Below, in pieces: positions 16,733-26,202 of a DNA stretch of 64,000 bases; the stretch's first letter is position 1, and each line of letters begins with the position of its first letter. The notes under the pieces are model-generated. The model had not been told where the DNA came from, searched no databases, and worked only from the letters and a program-made list of their open reading frames with translations. This stretch comes from JACMNW01 sp031406155 (GTDB lineage: Bacteria; Pseudomonadota; Alphaproteobacteria; Rhodobacterales; Rhodobacteraceae), in NCBI GenBank assembly GCA_031406155.1, contig JANOGW010000006.1, positions 1 through 64,000 on the forward strand, given 5' to 3'. The translations under genes were made by a program, and so were the position numbers.

Positions 16733-18226
16733 ATGGCCTATGTGATCGGAATTGACGGCGGCACGGAATCCCTGCGCGCGCATGTGTTCGATCTTTCGGG
16801 CCGGGTACGTGGCGTGGGCAAAGGGGCCTATGCCACCACCTTTCCCGAACCCGGTCAGGCCGAGCAGAACCCCGACGACTGGTGGCATGCGGCAGGCGTC
16901 GCGGTGCACGAGGCGATGGGGGCCGCGGGCGTACCCGCTGACCAGATTAGCGCGATTTGCTGCGATACCACATCGTGTACCGTGGTCGCGCTGGATGCAG
17001 ACGGGCGGCCATTGCGGTCATGCCTGTTATGGATGGATGTGCGCGCCCACCGCGAAGCGACCGAGGTTGCAGGTTGTGGCGATCCGGCGTTGCGGCTGAA
17101 TGGCGGCGGGGCAGGGCCGGTCAGCCCGGAATGGATGATCCCCAAGGCGCTGTGGATGAAGCGGAACCAGCCTGACATCTGGGCCCGCGCCGCGATGGTG
17201 GGCGAATACCAGGACTTCATGACCCTGCGGCTGACCGGGCGTTGGGCGGCGAGTCTGAACAATGTGACGATGCGCTGGCACTATCAGACCCACGCGGGGG
17301 GGTGGCCGGTGACGATGCTGGCGGCGCTGGGCCTGTCGGATCTTGCCGACCGCTGGCCATCGCAGATCTTGGCCCCCGGGCAGGTCATCGGGCCGTTGAC
17401 CCCGGACGCGGCCAGCCATCTGGGCCTGACCGCAGGCACGCCGGTAGTGCAGGGCGGGGCGGATGCCTTCATCGGGATGATCGGGCTTGGGGTAACGCAA
17501 CCAGGCGATCTTGCGATGATCACCGGGTCTTCGCATCTGCATCTTGGGGTGGCCCAACGCATGGTTCATGCGCCGGGCATCTGGGGCACCTACATGGACT
17601 GCGTCTATCCGCAGCGCCCGATCATCGAGGGAGGGCAGACCTCCACCGGGTCGGTCATCGCGTGGTTCAAGCGCAACTTTGCCGATCATGTCGACTTTGA
17701 CACACTGAACGCGCAGGCCGCTGCCCTGCCGCCGGGGGCCGAGGGGTTGCTGGCGGTCGATCATTTTCAGGGCAACCGCACGCCGCATACCGACCCGCTG
17801 GCGCGCGGTGCGATCATCGGGCTGTCGCTGAAACACACCCCCGCGCATGTCTACCGTGCATTGGTGGAAGCCATCTGCTTTGGTACCCGGGGGATAGTGG
17901 AAACCTTTGGCGAGGCCTTTACAGTGCGGCGCATTGTAGTGGCCGGCGGTGCCACCCGCGCGCCGTTCTGGTTGCAATTGCATGCCGATACGCTGGGTCT
18001 GCCGCTGGAGTTGACCGAAGAGACAGAGGCCTGTGCGCTGGGCTCGGCTATTCTGGCCGCCCATGGCGCGGGGCATTTTGCCAGCATCGACGAGGCCTGT
18101 GCGGCCATGGTGCGCACGGCCCGCCGGATCGAGCCCGACATGGCAGCACATGCCGCCTTTGCCCCGATCTATGCCCGCTACCGCGCGGCCTACGAATTGC
18201 TCAAACCCCTACGGGAAGCCGAATGA
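16733..18226 (+). CDS. FGGY-family carbohydrate kinase
   Basis: 497 residues from ATG 16733 (AGCGGG upstream; another ATG in frame at 16721). The family's two actin-like domains are evident: IGIDGGTESLRAHVFDL at the N-terminus, DTTSCTVVALDADG, LLWMDVRAHREA, then GGADAFIGMIGLG, ITGSSHLHL and VVAGGATRAPFWLQLHAD. It phosphorylates a pentulose, tetritol or similar with ATP. The closest overall feel is to ribulokinase/erythritol-kinase-like members. First gene of a run of tightly coupled genes (4-bp overlap with the E1alpha gene). Substrate undetermined. Confidence 0.83.
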   Translation: MAYVIGIDGGTESLRAHVFDLSGRVRGVGKGAYATTFPEPGQAEQNPDDWWHAAGVAVHEAMGAAGVPADQISAICCDTTSCTVVALDADGRPLRSCLLWMDVRAHREATEVAGCGDPALRLNGGGAGPVSPEWMIPKALWMKRNQPDIWARAAMVGEYQDFMTLRLTGRWAASLNNVTMRWHYQTHAGGWPVTMLAALGLSDLADRWPSQILAPGQVIGPLTPDAASHLGLTAGTPVVQGGADAFIGMIGLGVTQPGDLAMITGSSHLHLGVAQRMVHAPGIWGTYMDCVYPQRPIIEGGQTSTGSVIAWFKRNFADHVDFDTLNAQAAALPPGAEGLLAVDHFQGNRTPHTDPLARGAIIGLSLKHTPAHVYRALVEAICFGTRGIVETFGEAFTVRRIVVAGGATRAPFWLQLHADTLGLPLELTEETEACALGSAILAAHGAGHFASIDEACAAMVRTARRIEPDMAAHAAFAPIYARYRAAYELLKPLREAE

Positions 18227-19266
18227 CACTTGTCCAAACCATCGCTGCTGCCAACACGGCGGCTGTTGGCCGCTATCGCACGATGCGCCGCATCCGTTCG
18301 TTCGAGGAACGGGTGGGCGAGTTGTTCCTGAAGGGCGAAAGTGCGGGGTCGATGCTGCATTTGTCGATCGGCGAAGAGGCCGTGGTCGGTATGACCGAGG
18401 CGATGCAACCCGGCGACACGTTCACCACCCATCACCGCGGGCACGGCGTGTTTCTGGGGCGCGGCGCAGACCCCGCCCGGATGATGGCTGAAATTGCCGG
18501 CAAGCAAGACGGCTATTGCCGCGGTAAGGGCGGCTCGATGCATATTGCCGACCGCGCACTTGGGCACCTTGGTGCCAATGCCATCGTCGGCGGCGGCATC
18601 CCGCACATCGTGGGGGCAGGGATTTCCTATCGCAATGCAGGCTCCGGGCAGATTTCAGTCGCTTTCTTCGGCGATGGCGCGATGAGTCAGGGCATCCTGT
18701 ACGAATCGATGAACATGGCTGCACTTTGGCGGCTGCCGGTGGTTTTTTGCTGCATCAACAACCAGTACGGCATGGGCACGCGGGTGGACAGGTCTGCCGG
18801 CAACCGCGACTTTCCGGCGCGGGCGGCGGCCTTTGGCCTGAAGACCGCCCGCGCTGACGGGGCGGATGTCGAGGCGGTACACGACGCCGCCCGCGCCCTG
18901 ACCATGGACGCGCGGGATGGGCGACCGGGGTTCCTCGAAATCGACGCTTACCGCTTTTTCGGCCATGCCCGGATGGACAAATCCCCCTACCGCAGCGCGC
19001 AGGAAGAGGCCGAAGGCCGTGCCCGCGACCCGCTAGCCCATGCCCGCAACCGCATCACCGCCGAAGGCATCGCCACTGAGGCCGAACTTGGCGGTATCGA
19101 CGCCGACGCCGGTGCGGAAATGGATCTGGCCCTTACCCATGCCATCGCGGCCCAACCGCCTGCACTTGCCACCATGTTTGAGGATGTCTATGCGCCGGGC
19201 TCGCCCGCCCCCCGGCCACAGGCGGCACGGCTGTCCGCCATCCTGTCGGAAGGGGTGCGGGCATGA
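18223..19266 (+). CDS. acoA: TPP-dependent dehydrogenase E1 alpha subunit (acetoin-dehydrogenase-like)
   Basis: 347 residues. The thiamine-diphosphate motif runs from GDGAMSQGILYESMNMAALW to NNQYGMGT; EERVGELFLKGE, HHRGHGVFL and GKGGSMHI are typical of the PDH/acetoin E1alpha family. With E1beta it would cleave an alpha-hydroxyketone or decarboxylate a 2-oxoacid and pass the acyl group to the lipoyl E2. The E2 here is of the AcoC type, which supports acetoin-type chemistry rather than pyruvate dehydrogenase. The start overlaps the kinase stop (ATGA), linking it to sugar metabolism. Confidence 0.82.
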   Translation: MTLVQTIAAANTAAVGRYRTMRRIRSFEERVGELFLKGESAGSMLHLSIGEEAVVGMTEAMQPGDTFTTHHRGHGVFLGRGADPARMMAEIAGKQDGYCRGKGGSMHIADRALGHLGANAIVGGGIPHIVGAGISYRNAGSGQISVAFFGDGAMSQGILYESMNMAALWRLPVVFCCINNQYGMGTRVDRSAGNRDFPARAAAFGLKTARADGADVEAVHDAARALTMDARDGRPGFLEIDAYRFFGHARMDKSPYRSAQEEAEGRARDPLAHARNRITAEGIATEAELGGIDADAGAEMDLALTHAIAAQPPALATMFEDVYAPGSPAPRPQAARLSAILSEGVRA

Positions 19267-20261
19267 CCGAAACGACCTACCGCGACGCGATCCGGCAGGC
19301 GCTGCTTGATGCGATGCAGGCCGACCCTTCGGTGATCCTGATCGGCGAAGAGGTGGGGCTGTATGGCGGCGCCTACGGCGTGACCAAGGGGTTGATCGAC
19401 CTCTTTGGCCCCGACCGGGTGATCGATGCGCCAATTTCGGAGGCTGCTATTGTCGGGGCGGCGGTGGGGGCGGCGATGACCGGCCTGCGGCCCGTGGCGG
19501 AACTAATGTATGTCGATTTCATCGGCATGACGATGGACCAGTTGGCCAATCAGGCGGCCAAAAGCCGCTACATGTTCGGCGGGCAGATCGGGGTGCCGAT
19601 GGTGCTTCGCACGCAAGGCGGCACCGGGCGGTCGGCGGCCGCACAGCATTCCCAAAGCCTTGAGGCCTGGGTTCTGCACACGCCCGGCCTGCGGCTTATC
19701 ATGCCCGCCACGGTGAATGACGCCTATCACCTGCTGCGCCAGTCGTTGACTCAGTCAGACCCAGTGGTGTTCATCGAACACAAGGGGCTTTACACGATGA
19801 AGGGCGCGCTTGACGTCGATATGCCCGATGGGCCATGGGGCCAGCCCGTCACCCGCCGCAAGGGGCGCGATCTGGTGATCATCAGCTACAGCCGGATGCT
19901 GCATGAGAGTCTTGCCGCGGCTGACCGGCTGGCCGCATCAGGGGTCGAGGCCGAAGTGATCGACCTGCGCTGCCTGAACCCGATGGACGACGCCCCGCTG
20001 ATCGAAGCGGTCAAGCGCACGGGCCGCGCGATGGTGGTGACCGAGGCTGTCGTCACAGGTTCGGTCGCGTCCGAGATCGCGGCGCGGTTGGGTGAGGTGT
20101 GTTTCGACTGGCTGGAGGAACCAGTCCTTAGGGTTGGTGGCGAGGATATACCGATCCCGGTATCGCCCGCGTTGGAACGCGGCTCGATCCCGTCGGCCAC
20201 GCTCATTCACGACACCGCCCTGTGGCTTGTCACCCGAAAGGCCCCGACATGGGCCGCGTGA
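19263..20261 (+). CDS. acoB: TPP-dependent dehydrogenase E1 beta subunit (acetoin-dehydrogenase-like)
   Basis: 332 residues of the transketolase-like beta subunit: VILIGEEVGLYGGAYGVTKG, PISEAAIVGAAVGAAM, MVLRTQGGTGRSAAAQHSQS (shortened), and DLRCLNPMDD in the C-terminal half. It pairs with the preceding alpha subunit to bind TPP. Translation is coupled to it by a 4-bp overlap, and its last codons overlap the E2 start by 13 bp. Confidence 0.84.
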   Translation: MTETTYRDAIRQALLDAMQADPSVILIGEEVGLYGGAYGVTKGLIDLFGPDRVIDAPISEAAIVGAAVGAAMTGLRPVAELMYVDFIGMTMDQLANQAAKSRYMFGGQIGVPMVLRTQGGTGRSAAAQHSQSLEAWVLHTPGLRLIMPATVNDAYHLLRQSLTQSDPVVFIEHKGLYTMKGALDVDMPDGPWGQPVTRRKGRDLVIISYSRMLHESLAAADRLAASGVEAEVIDLRCLNPMDDAPLIEAVKRTGRAMVVTEAVVTGSVASEIAARLGEVCFDWLEEPVLRVGGEDIPIPVSPALERGSIPSATLIHDTALWLVTRKAPTWAA

Positions 20262-21460
20262 TCCTGACCCTGCCACGCCTCGGCGAGACGATGGAAGAGG
20301 CAAAGGTCGTCGAATGGCTGGTCGCGCCCGGTGCCGCCTTCAAGCGCGGCGATGTGCTGCTGGAAGTGGAAACAGACAAGACCGTGGTTGAAGTTCCGGC
20401 ACTGACCGACGGCGTTTTGCTGGGGCAATTGGTGGGGCCAGGCGATACGGTGGCGCTGGATCAGCCGATTGCCGAGATTGAGCATGAAGGCGGGGATGTG
20501 GTAGCGGCCACACCGCCCATGCCTGCGCAGGAGACTGCGCCAAGCGCCACCGCGCCACTTGCCGCGCCTGTTCTGACGCTGGCATCAGGCCCGCGTCCGG
20601 CGGCAAGTCCGGCGGCCCGGGCTGCGGCGCGGCGGGTTGGGGCGGACCTGACCGGCCTGCAAGGCTCGGGGCGGCGGGGGCGGATCACGGCGGCGGATGT
20701 CACTTTGACGCTGGGTGGCGACGGCGTAGCGGTGCACCGGTCTGGCGCGGGGTTGCCTGTCGTGCTGTTGCATGGCCTGTTCGATGATCACAGGGGCTGG
20801 CGCGATCTGCCCCGGCGGCTGGTGGCGGCGGGGCATGCGGTGCTGGCACTCGATCTGCCGGGCCACGGCGACAGCGCCTCGGCCCCCGACCTCGAAACCG
20901 TGCTAGACCGGATCGCGGCGGCGTTGCCTTCGGGTCCGTTGCGTCTGATCGGGCATTCGCTGGGTGGTGCCCTTGCGGTGCGGCTGGCGATGCGACTGGG
21001 CGGGCGCGTAGACCGGCTGATCCTGTCTGCCCCGGTCGGCCTTGGGCCGCGTCTGAACGCCGATTTTACTGAAGGCATGCTGGCGGCAGACACGCCTGCG
21101 GCACTGGGCCGGGCGTTGGCGTTGCTGGGTGCTGGGCCGATGTCGGCCACAGCACTGGCGGCGGAGCTGGCACGGATGCAGGCTTTGCGCGCAGGGCAGG
21201 CGGCGCTGGCCCACGCGGTTGCACAAGGCGGGTTTCAGCAGATTGACATTGCGGGCGATCTGGCCCGGCTTACCTGTCCGGTGACGGTGCTGTTTGGCAC
21301 CGATGACTGCATTCTTGACTGGCACTGCGTGGCCAACCTGCCGGCCGCCACCGCCATTCACCTGATCAGAGGCGCGGGGCATTTGCCCCATCTTGCCGCC
21401 GTTGATCTGTTGGTCGGGCTCGTCGCTGACACCCGGGAGCGGAGGATCGCAGCAGTCTGA
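20249..21460 (+). CDS. acoC: AcoC-type E2: lipoyl domain, peripheral-subunit-binding domain and alpha/beta hydrolase
   Basis: 403 residues from ATG 20249. A lipoyl domain (about residues 1-80) has the lipoylated Lys in EVETDKTVVEVPA. An E3-binding segment (ASPAARAAARRVGADLTGLQ) follows. The rest is an alpha/beta hydrolase with nucleophile Ser in LIGHSLGGALAV, acid in LFGTDDCILDW and His in RGAGHLPHL, instead of the usual CoA acyltransferase core. This arrangement is the AcoC form found in acetoin catabolism. No dihydrolipoamide dehydrogenase (E3) is encoded nearby, so a shared E3 is expected. Confidence 0.85.
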   Translation: MGRVILTLPRLGETMEEAKVVEWLVAPGAAFKRGDVLLEVETDKTVVEVPALTDGVLLGQLVGPGDTVALDQPIAEIEHEGGDVVAATPPMPAQETAPSATAPLAAPVLTLASGPRPAASPAARAAARRVGADLTGLQGSGRRGRITAADVTLTLGGDGVAVHRSGAGLPVVLLHGLFDDHRGWRDLPRRLVAAGHAVLALDLPGHGDSASAPDLETVLDRIAAALPSGPLRLIGHSLGGALAVRLAMRLGGRVDRLILSAPVGLGPRLNADFTEGMLAADTPAALGRALALLGAGPMSATALAAELARMQALRAGQAALAHAVAQGGFQQIDIAGDLARLTCPVTVLFGTDDCILDWHCVANLPAATAIHLIRGAGHLPHLAAVDLLVGLVADTRERRIAAV

Positions 21461-21688
21461 CACAGCATACCCCCTGCACGGGGCGGACCCACTACGCACC
21501 ATTGGCCATCGGGGCCGGTCCTTCGGGAACCGGGGATGGCAGATGCGTCCATGAAGTCCGGCCAAGCCCCTAAAGGGAAACGAAATTACTTTCGGCAGCC
21601 GCGCAGATAGCTCTGGAAAGACGGGGAATTCTGCCTAGAGTAATGACAACGAACCGCCCCCGAAGGGCACCATCTGGGAGGAGAAAAC

Positions 21689-22669
21689 ATGATGAACCGA
21701 AAGACCCTAGTCCTGCTTGCCGCGTCAGCTTCGCTACTGGCGTTTCCAATGGTGGCACAGGATACCAAGAAAATCGCCACGGTTGTAAAGATCGCTGGCA
21801 TCCAGTGGTTCAACCGCATGGAGGAAGGCGTCAAGCAATATGCCGCCGACACTGGAACCGACGCGTTTCAGGTGGGCCCGGCACAAGCCGACCCGCAGCA
21901 GCAGGCGGCCCTGATCGAGGACATGATCGCACAAGGCGTCAGCGCGCTGGCCGTTGTGCCGATGTCGCCAGAGGCGCTGGAGCCGGTTTTGGCACGTGCG
22001 CAGGCCGCGGGTATCGTCGTGATCACGCATGAAGCTGCCAGCCAGCAGAACACCAGCTACGACCTCGAAGCCTTCAAGAACGAAGATTTCGGCGCCAACC
22101 TGATGGAACAGATGGCGACCTGCATGGGCGGTGAGGGTGAATATGCCGTCTTCGTCGGATCGCTGACCAGTCAAACCCACAACCAGTGGGTCGATGGCGC
22201 GATTGCCTACCAGAAGGAAAAGTATCCGAACATGGTTCTGGTCGGCGACAAGAACGAAACCTTCGACGATCAGCAGAAAGCCTATGAAAAGGCGCAAGAA
22301 GTGCTGCGCGCCTTCCCGAATGTGAAAGGTCTGCAAGGCTCGGCCTCGACGGACGTGGCAGGCATCGGGCTTGCCATCGAAGAGCGTGGCACGGCCGACA
22401 AGACCTGCGTCTTTGGCACCTCGTTGCCCTCGATTGCCGGGCAATATCTGGAAACCGGCGCGGTAGACGGCATCGGGTTCTGGGATCCGTCGGTCGCGGG
22501 CTACGCGATGAACAAGCTCGCAGCCATGGTGATGAACGGCGAGACTGTGACAGATGGCATGGACCTTGGCCTTTCTGGCTACAATGCGGTCAAGCTGGAC
22601 GGCAAGGTCATCTATGGCCAGGCTTGGGTTAATGTGAACAAAGCGAATATGGCCGACTATCCCTTCTGA
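21689..22669 (+). CDS. Periplasmic sugar-binding protein (LsrB/RhaS-type)
   Basis: 326 residues with signal peptide (KTLVLLAASASLLAFPMVAQ) and GGAGGAG upstream of ATG 21689. It is a type 1 periplasmic-binding protein. KIAGIQWFNRMEEGVKQYA at the start and GIGFWDPSVAGYAMNKLA with a YGQAWVNVNKANMADYPF end resemble the AI-2/rhamnose/autoinducer-type binding proteins, as remembered rather than aligned. It begins the transporter part of the long operon, about 230 bp after the E2 gene; that gap holds only a weak hairpin near 21515-21533, so the transporter may also have its own promoter. Confidence 0.84.
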   Translation: MMNRKTLVLLAASASLLAFPMVAQDTKKIATVVKIAGIQWFNRMEEGVKQYAADTGTDAFQVGPAQADPQQQAALIEDMIAQGVSALAVVPMSPEALEPVLARAQAAGIVVITHEAASQQNTSYDLEAFKNEDFGANLMEQMATCMGGEGEYAVFVGSLTSQTHNQWVDGAIAYQKEKYPNMVLVGDKNETFDDQQKAYEKAQEVLRAFPNVKGLQGSASTDVAGIGLAIEERGTADKTCVFGTSLPSIAGQYLETGAVDGIGFWDPSVAGYAMNKLAAMVMNGETVTDGMDLGLSGYNAVKLDGKVIYGQAWVNVNKANMADYPF

Positions 22670-22685
22670 TCGGGACATTTCCGGG

Positions 22686-22702
22686 GGGCGGCGTTGCCGC
22701 CC
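22686..22702 (+). other. Intercistronic hairpin after the binding-protein gene
   Basis: GGGCGGC-GTT-GCCGCCC forms a compact stem-loop 17 bp after the binding-protein stop and is not followed by a T-run. Such hairpins commonly protect the upstream mRNA and give more binding protein than ATPase. Confidence 0.5.
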
Positions 22703-22733
22703 TCCGACCCCCGAAGCAGCAAGAAGGGCGGCC

Positions 22734-24218
22734 ATGCTGAATGACCTCGTCACGCTTGATGGCGTGACAAAGACCTATTCCGGGATCACCGCGCTGGACG
22801 GCGTGGGATTTTCGATCGCGGCAGGGGAAGCCGTGTGCCTGGCCGGTGAAAACGGCTCGGGCAAGTCGACACTGATCAAGATCCTTGCCGGGGTGGAACA
22901 GCCCGACCGGGGCGAAATTGCGTTCTCCGGTCAGCGCCAGGGCCTGCTGAACCCGCGTCTGTCGGCGGCAGCGGGCATCAAGGTTATATTTCAGGATTTC
23001 AGCCTGTTCCCAAACCTGACGGTGGCTGAAAACATCGCCTTTTCCGCCGAACTGGGCATCGGGGCGAAACTGGTGCGCCGGGCACGGATGCAGGATCTGG
23101 CGCGGCGGACGCTGGAACGGATCGGTGTCGATATACCGCTACATGCCGCGGTTGAGACGTTGCCGGTCGCGCACAAGCAACTGGTGGCGATCTGTCGGGC
23201 GCTGGCGACCGAGGCGAAGCTGATCATTATGGACGAACCCACAGCAGCACTGACCGAACGCGAGGTCCGGGTGCTGCTGGACATCATCCGGCGGCTGACG
23301 GCCGATGGTGTGGCGGTGCTGTTTGTCAGCCACAAGCTGGCCGAAGTGCTGGAGGTGTGCCAAAAGGTCATCGTGCTGCGCAACGGCCAGAAGGTGGCCG
23401 AGGGGCCTGCGCATGACTTTGACGCGGCTAGCCTGACGCGCCACATGACGGGCCATGACGTGGCACCCCGCCCGCCCGCGCCGCTGCCTGCGACTGCGCC
23501 AACGTTGCTGCGGGTCGAGGGGTTGCACAAGACCGGCGCGTTCGACGACGTCTCTTTCAATCTGCGCGCTGGCGAAGTGCTGGGCGTCTCCGGTCTGCTG
23601 GGGTCGGGGCGGACGGCGCTGGCCAAAGCGCTGTTCGGCCTTCTTGCGCCTGACCGTGGCCGCATCACGCTTGATGGCCGCAATGTGGTGCTGGGCAACC
23701 CGCTGGCCGCCGCCGAGGCAGGCATCGGCTATGTGCCCGAAGACCGGCTGACAGAGGGGTTGTTCCTGACGCAAAGCATCTTGCAGAACATTGCGATCGG
23801 CCGGCTTGATGCACATGGCCGTTCGGGCATCCTTGACCTTGGCGGGCTGATGGACGAAGCGCGCGACTGGCTGAAGCGCCTGTCGGTCAAGGCCGCAAAC
23901 CCCGACGCCCCGGTGCGATCCTTGTCGGGGGGCAACCAGCAGAGGGTGGTTCTGGCGCGCTGGATGGCGCGCAGCCCCCGTGTTCTGGTGCTGAACGGGC
24001 CTTCCGTCGGCGTCGATGTCGGATCAAAGGCAGAGATTCATGGCATCATTGCCGATCTGGCGGCGCAGGGTCTTGGCATCATCGTGATTTCCGACGACCT
24101 GCCAGAGTTGCTTTCGACCTGTCAACGCATCCTTGTGATGAAGGCGGGCAAACTGGTCGAGGATATCCCGGCAGGTCAGGTGACCGAAACCGATCTTGCG
24201 CACAGGCTTGCCTCATGA
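22734..24218 (+). CDS. Sugar ABC transporter ATP-binding protein, two fused ABC domains
   Basis: 494 residues, CUT2 type. Domain 1 has Walker A GENGSGKSTLIK, Walker B LIIMDEPTAALT and the usual degenerate signature (LPVAHKQLVAICRAL). Domain 2 has Walker A-like GLLGSGRTALAK and signature LSGGNQQRVVLARWM. Its Walker B reads VLVLNGPSVGVDVG: the Asp-Glu pair normally found there is Asn-Gly, so the second site is probably not hydrolytic in the normal way. It powers both permeases that follow. The stop overlaps the next ATG by 4 bp. Confidence 0.88.
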   Translation: MLNDLVTLDGVTKTYSGITALDGVGFSIAAGEAVCLAGENGSGKSTLIKILAGVEQPDRGEIAFSGQRQGLLNPRLSAAAGIKVIFQDFSLFPNLTVAENIAFSAELGIGAKLVRRARMQDLARRTLERIGVDIPLHAAVETLPVAHKQLVAICRALATEAKLIIMDEPTAALTEREVRVLLDIIRRLTADGVAVLFVSHKLAEVLEVCQKVIVLRNGQKVAEGPAHDFDAASLTRHMTGHDVAPRPPAPLPATAPTLLRVEGLHKTGAFDDVSFNLRAGEVLGVSGLLGSGRTALAKALFGLLAPDRGRITLDGRNVVLGNPLAAAEAGIGYVPEDRLTEGLFLTQSILQNIAIGRLDAHGRSGILDLGGLMDEARDWLKRLSVKAANPDAPVRSLSGGNQQRVVLARWMARSPRVLVLNGPSVGVDVGSKAEIHGIIADLAAQGLGIIVISDDLPELLSTCQRILVMKAGKLVEDIPAGQVTETDLAHRLAS

Positions 24219-25201
24219 CGATAGACTGGTCCCGGAACGAGGCGCTGGTGGCACTGGTGATCATCGCTTTTTGCGCGCTTGCGGCGGCATCTGACCCCGG
24301 CTTTTTGTCAATCGCAACGCTGACCGACCTTTTGCGCGGCGGCATCGTGCTTGGTATTTTTGCAGTGGGCGCGTTGATCGTTCTGATCTCGGGCGGGATA
24401 GATGTCAGCTTCACGGCGATTGCCGCGTTCACCATGTATGTGACGGCGATGGTGCTGAATGCTGCGATGCCGTGGCTGCCGTGGTGGGCGGCGCTGGTGA
24501 TGGGCATGGGCATTGGCGCCTGTCTGGGGTCGATCAACGGTGTGCTGATCGCAGTGATGGGCCTGCCCACGCTGATCGTGACGCTGGGCACGCTGTCGAT
24601 GTTTCGCGGCTTCATGCTGACCTTCATCGGGCAAAAGCAGATCACCACGCTACCGCCGGGCATGCGCGAGTTCGGGCGAATGATGATCGTCCGGGGCGAA
24701 AATGCTGACGGGTCGTTTTATTCGCTGCACGCGGCCTTTCTGGTGACGGTGCTGGCCATCGTGCTGACTTGGGCCATCTTGCACCGCACCATGCTTGGCA
24801 GGCAGATCTTTGCCATCGGTGGGTCGGTCGAAAGTGCGCGGCGGATCGGCATCAACGTGCGGGGTGTGCAGTTCTTCGTCTATGTCTATGTGGGAGTGCT
24901 TGCGGGCCTAGCCGGGATCATTCATTCCAGCATGGCCCGTGTGGCAAACCCGTTTGATCTTGTCGGGCTGGAATTGTCGGTGATCGCCGCTGTCGTTCTG
25001 GGCGGCGCGCGATTGGCGGGGGGGCATGGCACGCTGACCGGCACGGTGCTTGGGGTCACGCTGATTGTACTGGTGCGCAACAGTCTGATCGTGCTGGGCA
25101 TTCCGGCAACCTGGCAATCGGTGGCCATCGGCGTGCTGATCCTGATCGGCACTGGTCTGCCAGCATGGCAGGCCAAGCGCGCCGCCGCCCGGGCAGCGTA
25201 A
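24215..25201 (+). CDS. Sugar ABC transporter permease 1 (LsrC/RhaP-like)
   Basis: 328 residues with about nine hydrophobic segments. Landmarks are VLISGGIDVSFTAIAAFTMY, NGVLIAVMGLPTLIVTLGTL, the cytoplasmic loop GGSVESARRIGINVRGVQFF and the C-terminal VLGGARLAGGHGTLTGTVLG. It forms a heterodimeric channel with the next gene product, as expected when two permeases follow one double-domain ATPase. Starts within the ATPase stop (ATGA). Confidence 0.86.
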   Translation: MTIDWSRNEALVALVIIAFCALAAASDPGFLSIATLTDLLRGGIVLGIFAVGALIVLISGGIDVSFTAIAAFTMYVTAMVLNAAMPWLPWWAALVMGMGIGACLGSINGVLIAVMGLPTLIVTLGTLSMFRGFMLTFIGQKQITTLPPGMREFGRMMIVRGENADGSFYSLHAAFLVTVLAIVLTWAILHRTMLGRQIFAIGGSVESARRIGINVRGVQFFVYVYVGVLAGLAGIIHSSMARVANPFDLVGLELSVIAAVVLGGARLAGGHGTLTGTVLGVTLIVLVRNSLIVLGIPATWQSVAIGVLILIGTGLPAWQAKRAAARAA

Positions 25202-25208
25202 GGAGAGG

Positions 25209-26189
25209 ATGATGAACCCCACTCCGCTATCGCGCGTGCTTGCTTCGACCGAAGGCCGTCTCGCGGTGATCGCCGCCATTGTGTTTCTGGTAATGTCGGC
25301 ACTGGCACCAGACAGGTTTCTGAGCCTTCAGAACATGACGTCGATGGCGTTTCAGTTCCCGGAGTTTGCCATTCTGGCGCTGGCGATGACGGTCACGATG
25401 CTGACCGGCGGGATCGACCTTTCGGTTGTCGGTATCGCCAACCTGTCGGCAATCATGGCGGCGACGATCCTGACACGGGTGACCGGGTCGGGTGATGGCA
25501 CGGCGATTGTGTTGGTGGCTTACGGTGCCGCAATCGGCGTGGGCGTGATGGCCGGACTGTTCAACGGCGTGCTGGTGGCCACACTTGGCTTGCCGCCGAT
25601 CCTTGCGACGCTTGGGTCCGGCCTGATCTTCACCGGTATTGCCATTGCCCTGACCGGCGGGTCCGCGATGATGGGTTTCCCCGCCGCCAGTGCATGGATC
25701 GGCAATGCGACGGTGTTTGGCGTTCCTGCCCCACTGATCCTGTTCGGCGTTCTGGCCGTGCTGATCTCGCTTTTGCTGAGCCGAACCGCCTTTGGTGTCA
25801 AGCTGCGGATGTTTGGTGCCAACCCGTTGGCCGCCCGGTTTGCCGCCATCAACATCGATGCGATGCTGATCAAGGTCTATGTGCTGTCGGGTGTGCTGGC
25901 CTCGGTTGCGGGGATGGTGGTGATGAGCCGTGCCAACTCGGCCAAGGCGGATTACGGATCCAGTTATCTGCTGCTCGCCGTGCTGATTGCGGTTTTGGGC
26001 GGTGTGAACCCCTATGGCGGCTATGGCCGGGTGATCGGCGTCGTGCTGGCGGTTCTGACGATGCAGTTCCTGTCGTCGGGGCTGAACATGGTCGGCGTGT
26101 CGAACTTCGCGCGCGAACTGATCTGGGGAGGCCTGTTGATCTTTGTGATGATCGTGAACACATGGCGCGTCAGGCGCCGCCGCAGCTGA
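25209..26189 (+). CDS. Sugar ABC transporter permease 2 (LsrD/RhaQ-like)
   Basis: 326 residues, same fold as permease 1: TMLTGGIDLSVVGIANLSAI, NGVLVATLGLPPILATLGSG, FGANPLAARFAAINIDAMLI, AVLGGVNPYGGYGRVIGVVL. An AGGAGAGG Shine-Dalgarno directly precedes tandem ATGs at 25209 and 25212; 25212 has the better spacing. It follows permease 1 by 7 bp and is followed by dhaK after 13 bp. Confidence 0.86.
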   Translation: MMNPTPLSRVLASTEGRLAVIAAIVFLVMSALAPDRFLSLQNMTSMAFQFPEFAILALAMTVTMLTGGIDLSVVGIANLSAIMAATILTRVTGSGDGTAIVLVAYGAAIGVGVMAGLFNGVLVATLGLPPILATLGSGLIFTGIAIALTGGSAMMGFPAASAWIGNATVFGVPAPLILFGVLAVLISLLLSRTAFGVKLRMFGANPLAARFAAINIDAMLIKVYVLSGVLASVAGMVVMSRANSAKADYGSSYLLLAVLIAVLGGVNPYGGYGRVIGVVLAVLTMQFLSSGLNMVGVSNFARELIWGGLLIFVMIVNTWRVRRRRS

Positions 26190-26202
26190 TTGGGAGAGAC
26201 CG

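Noticed and set aside
21515..21533. Hairpin after acoC as a terminator
   Set aside because: The stem has a mismatch and no T-run; too weak to call, though it may contribute to separate expression of the importer.
15508..26189. Whole region considered as an Lsr (AI-2 uptake) system
   Set aside because: SorC-type regulator, FGGY kinase and LsrB-like binding protein resemble lsrR-lsrK-lsrB, but lsrF and lsrG are missing, and the presence of acoABC, mtnK/mtnA and dhaKL points to sugar catabolism.
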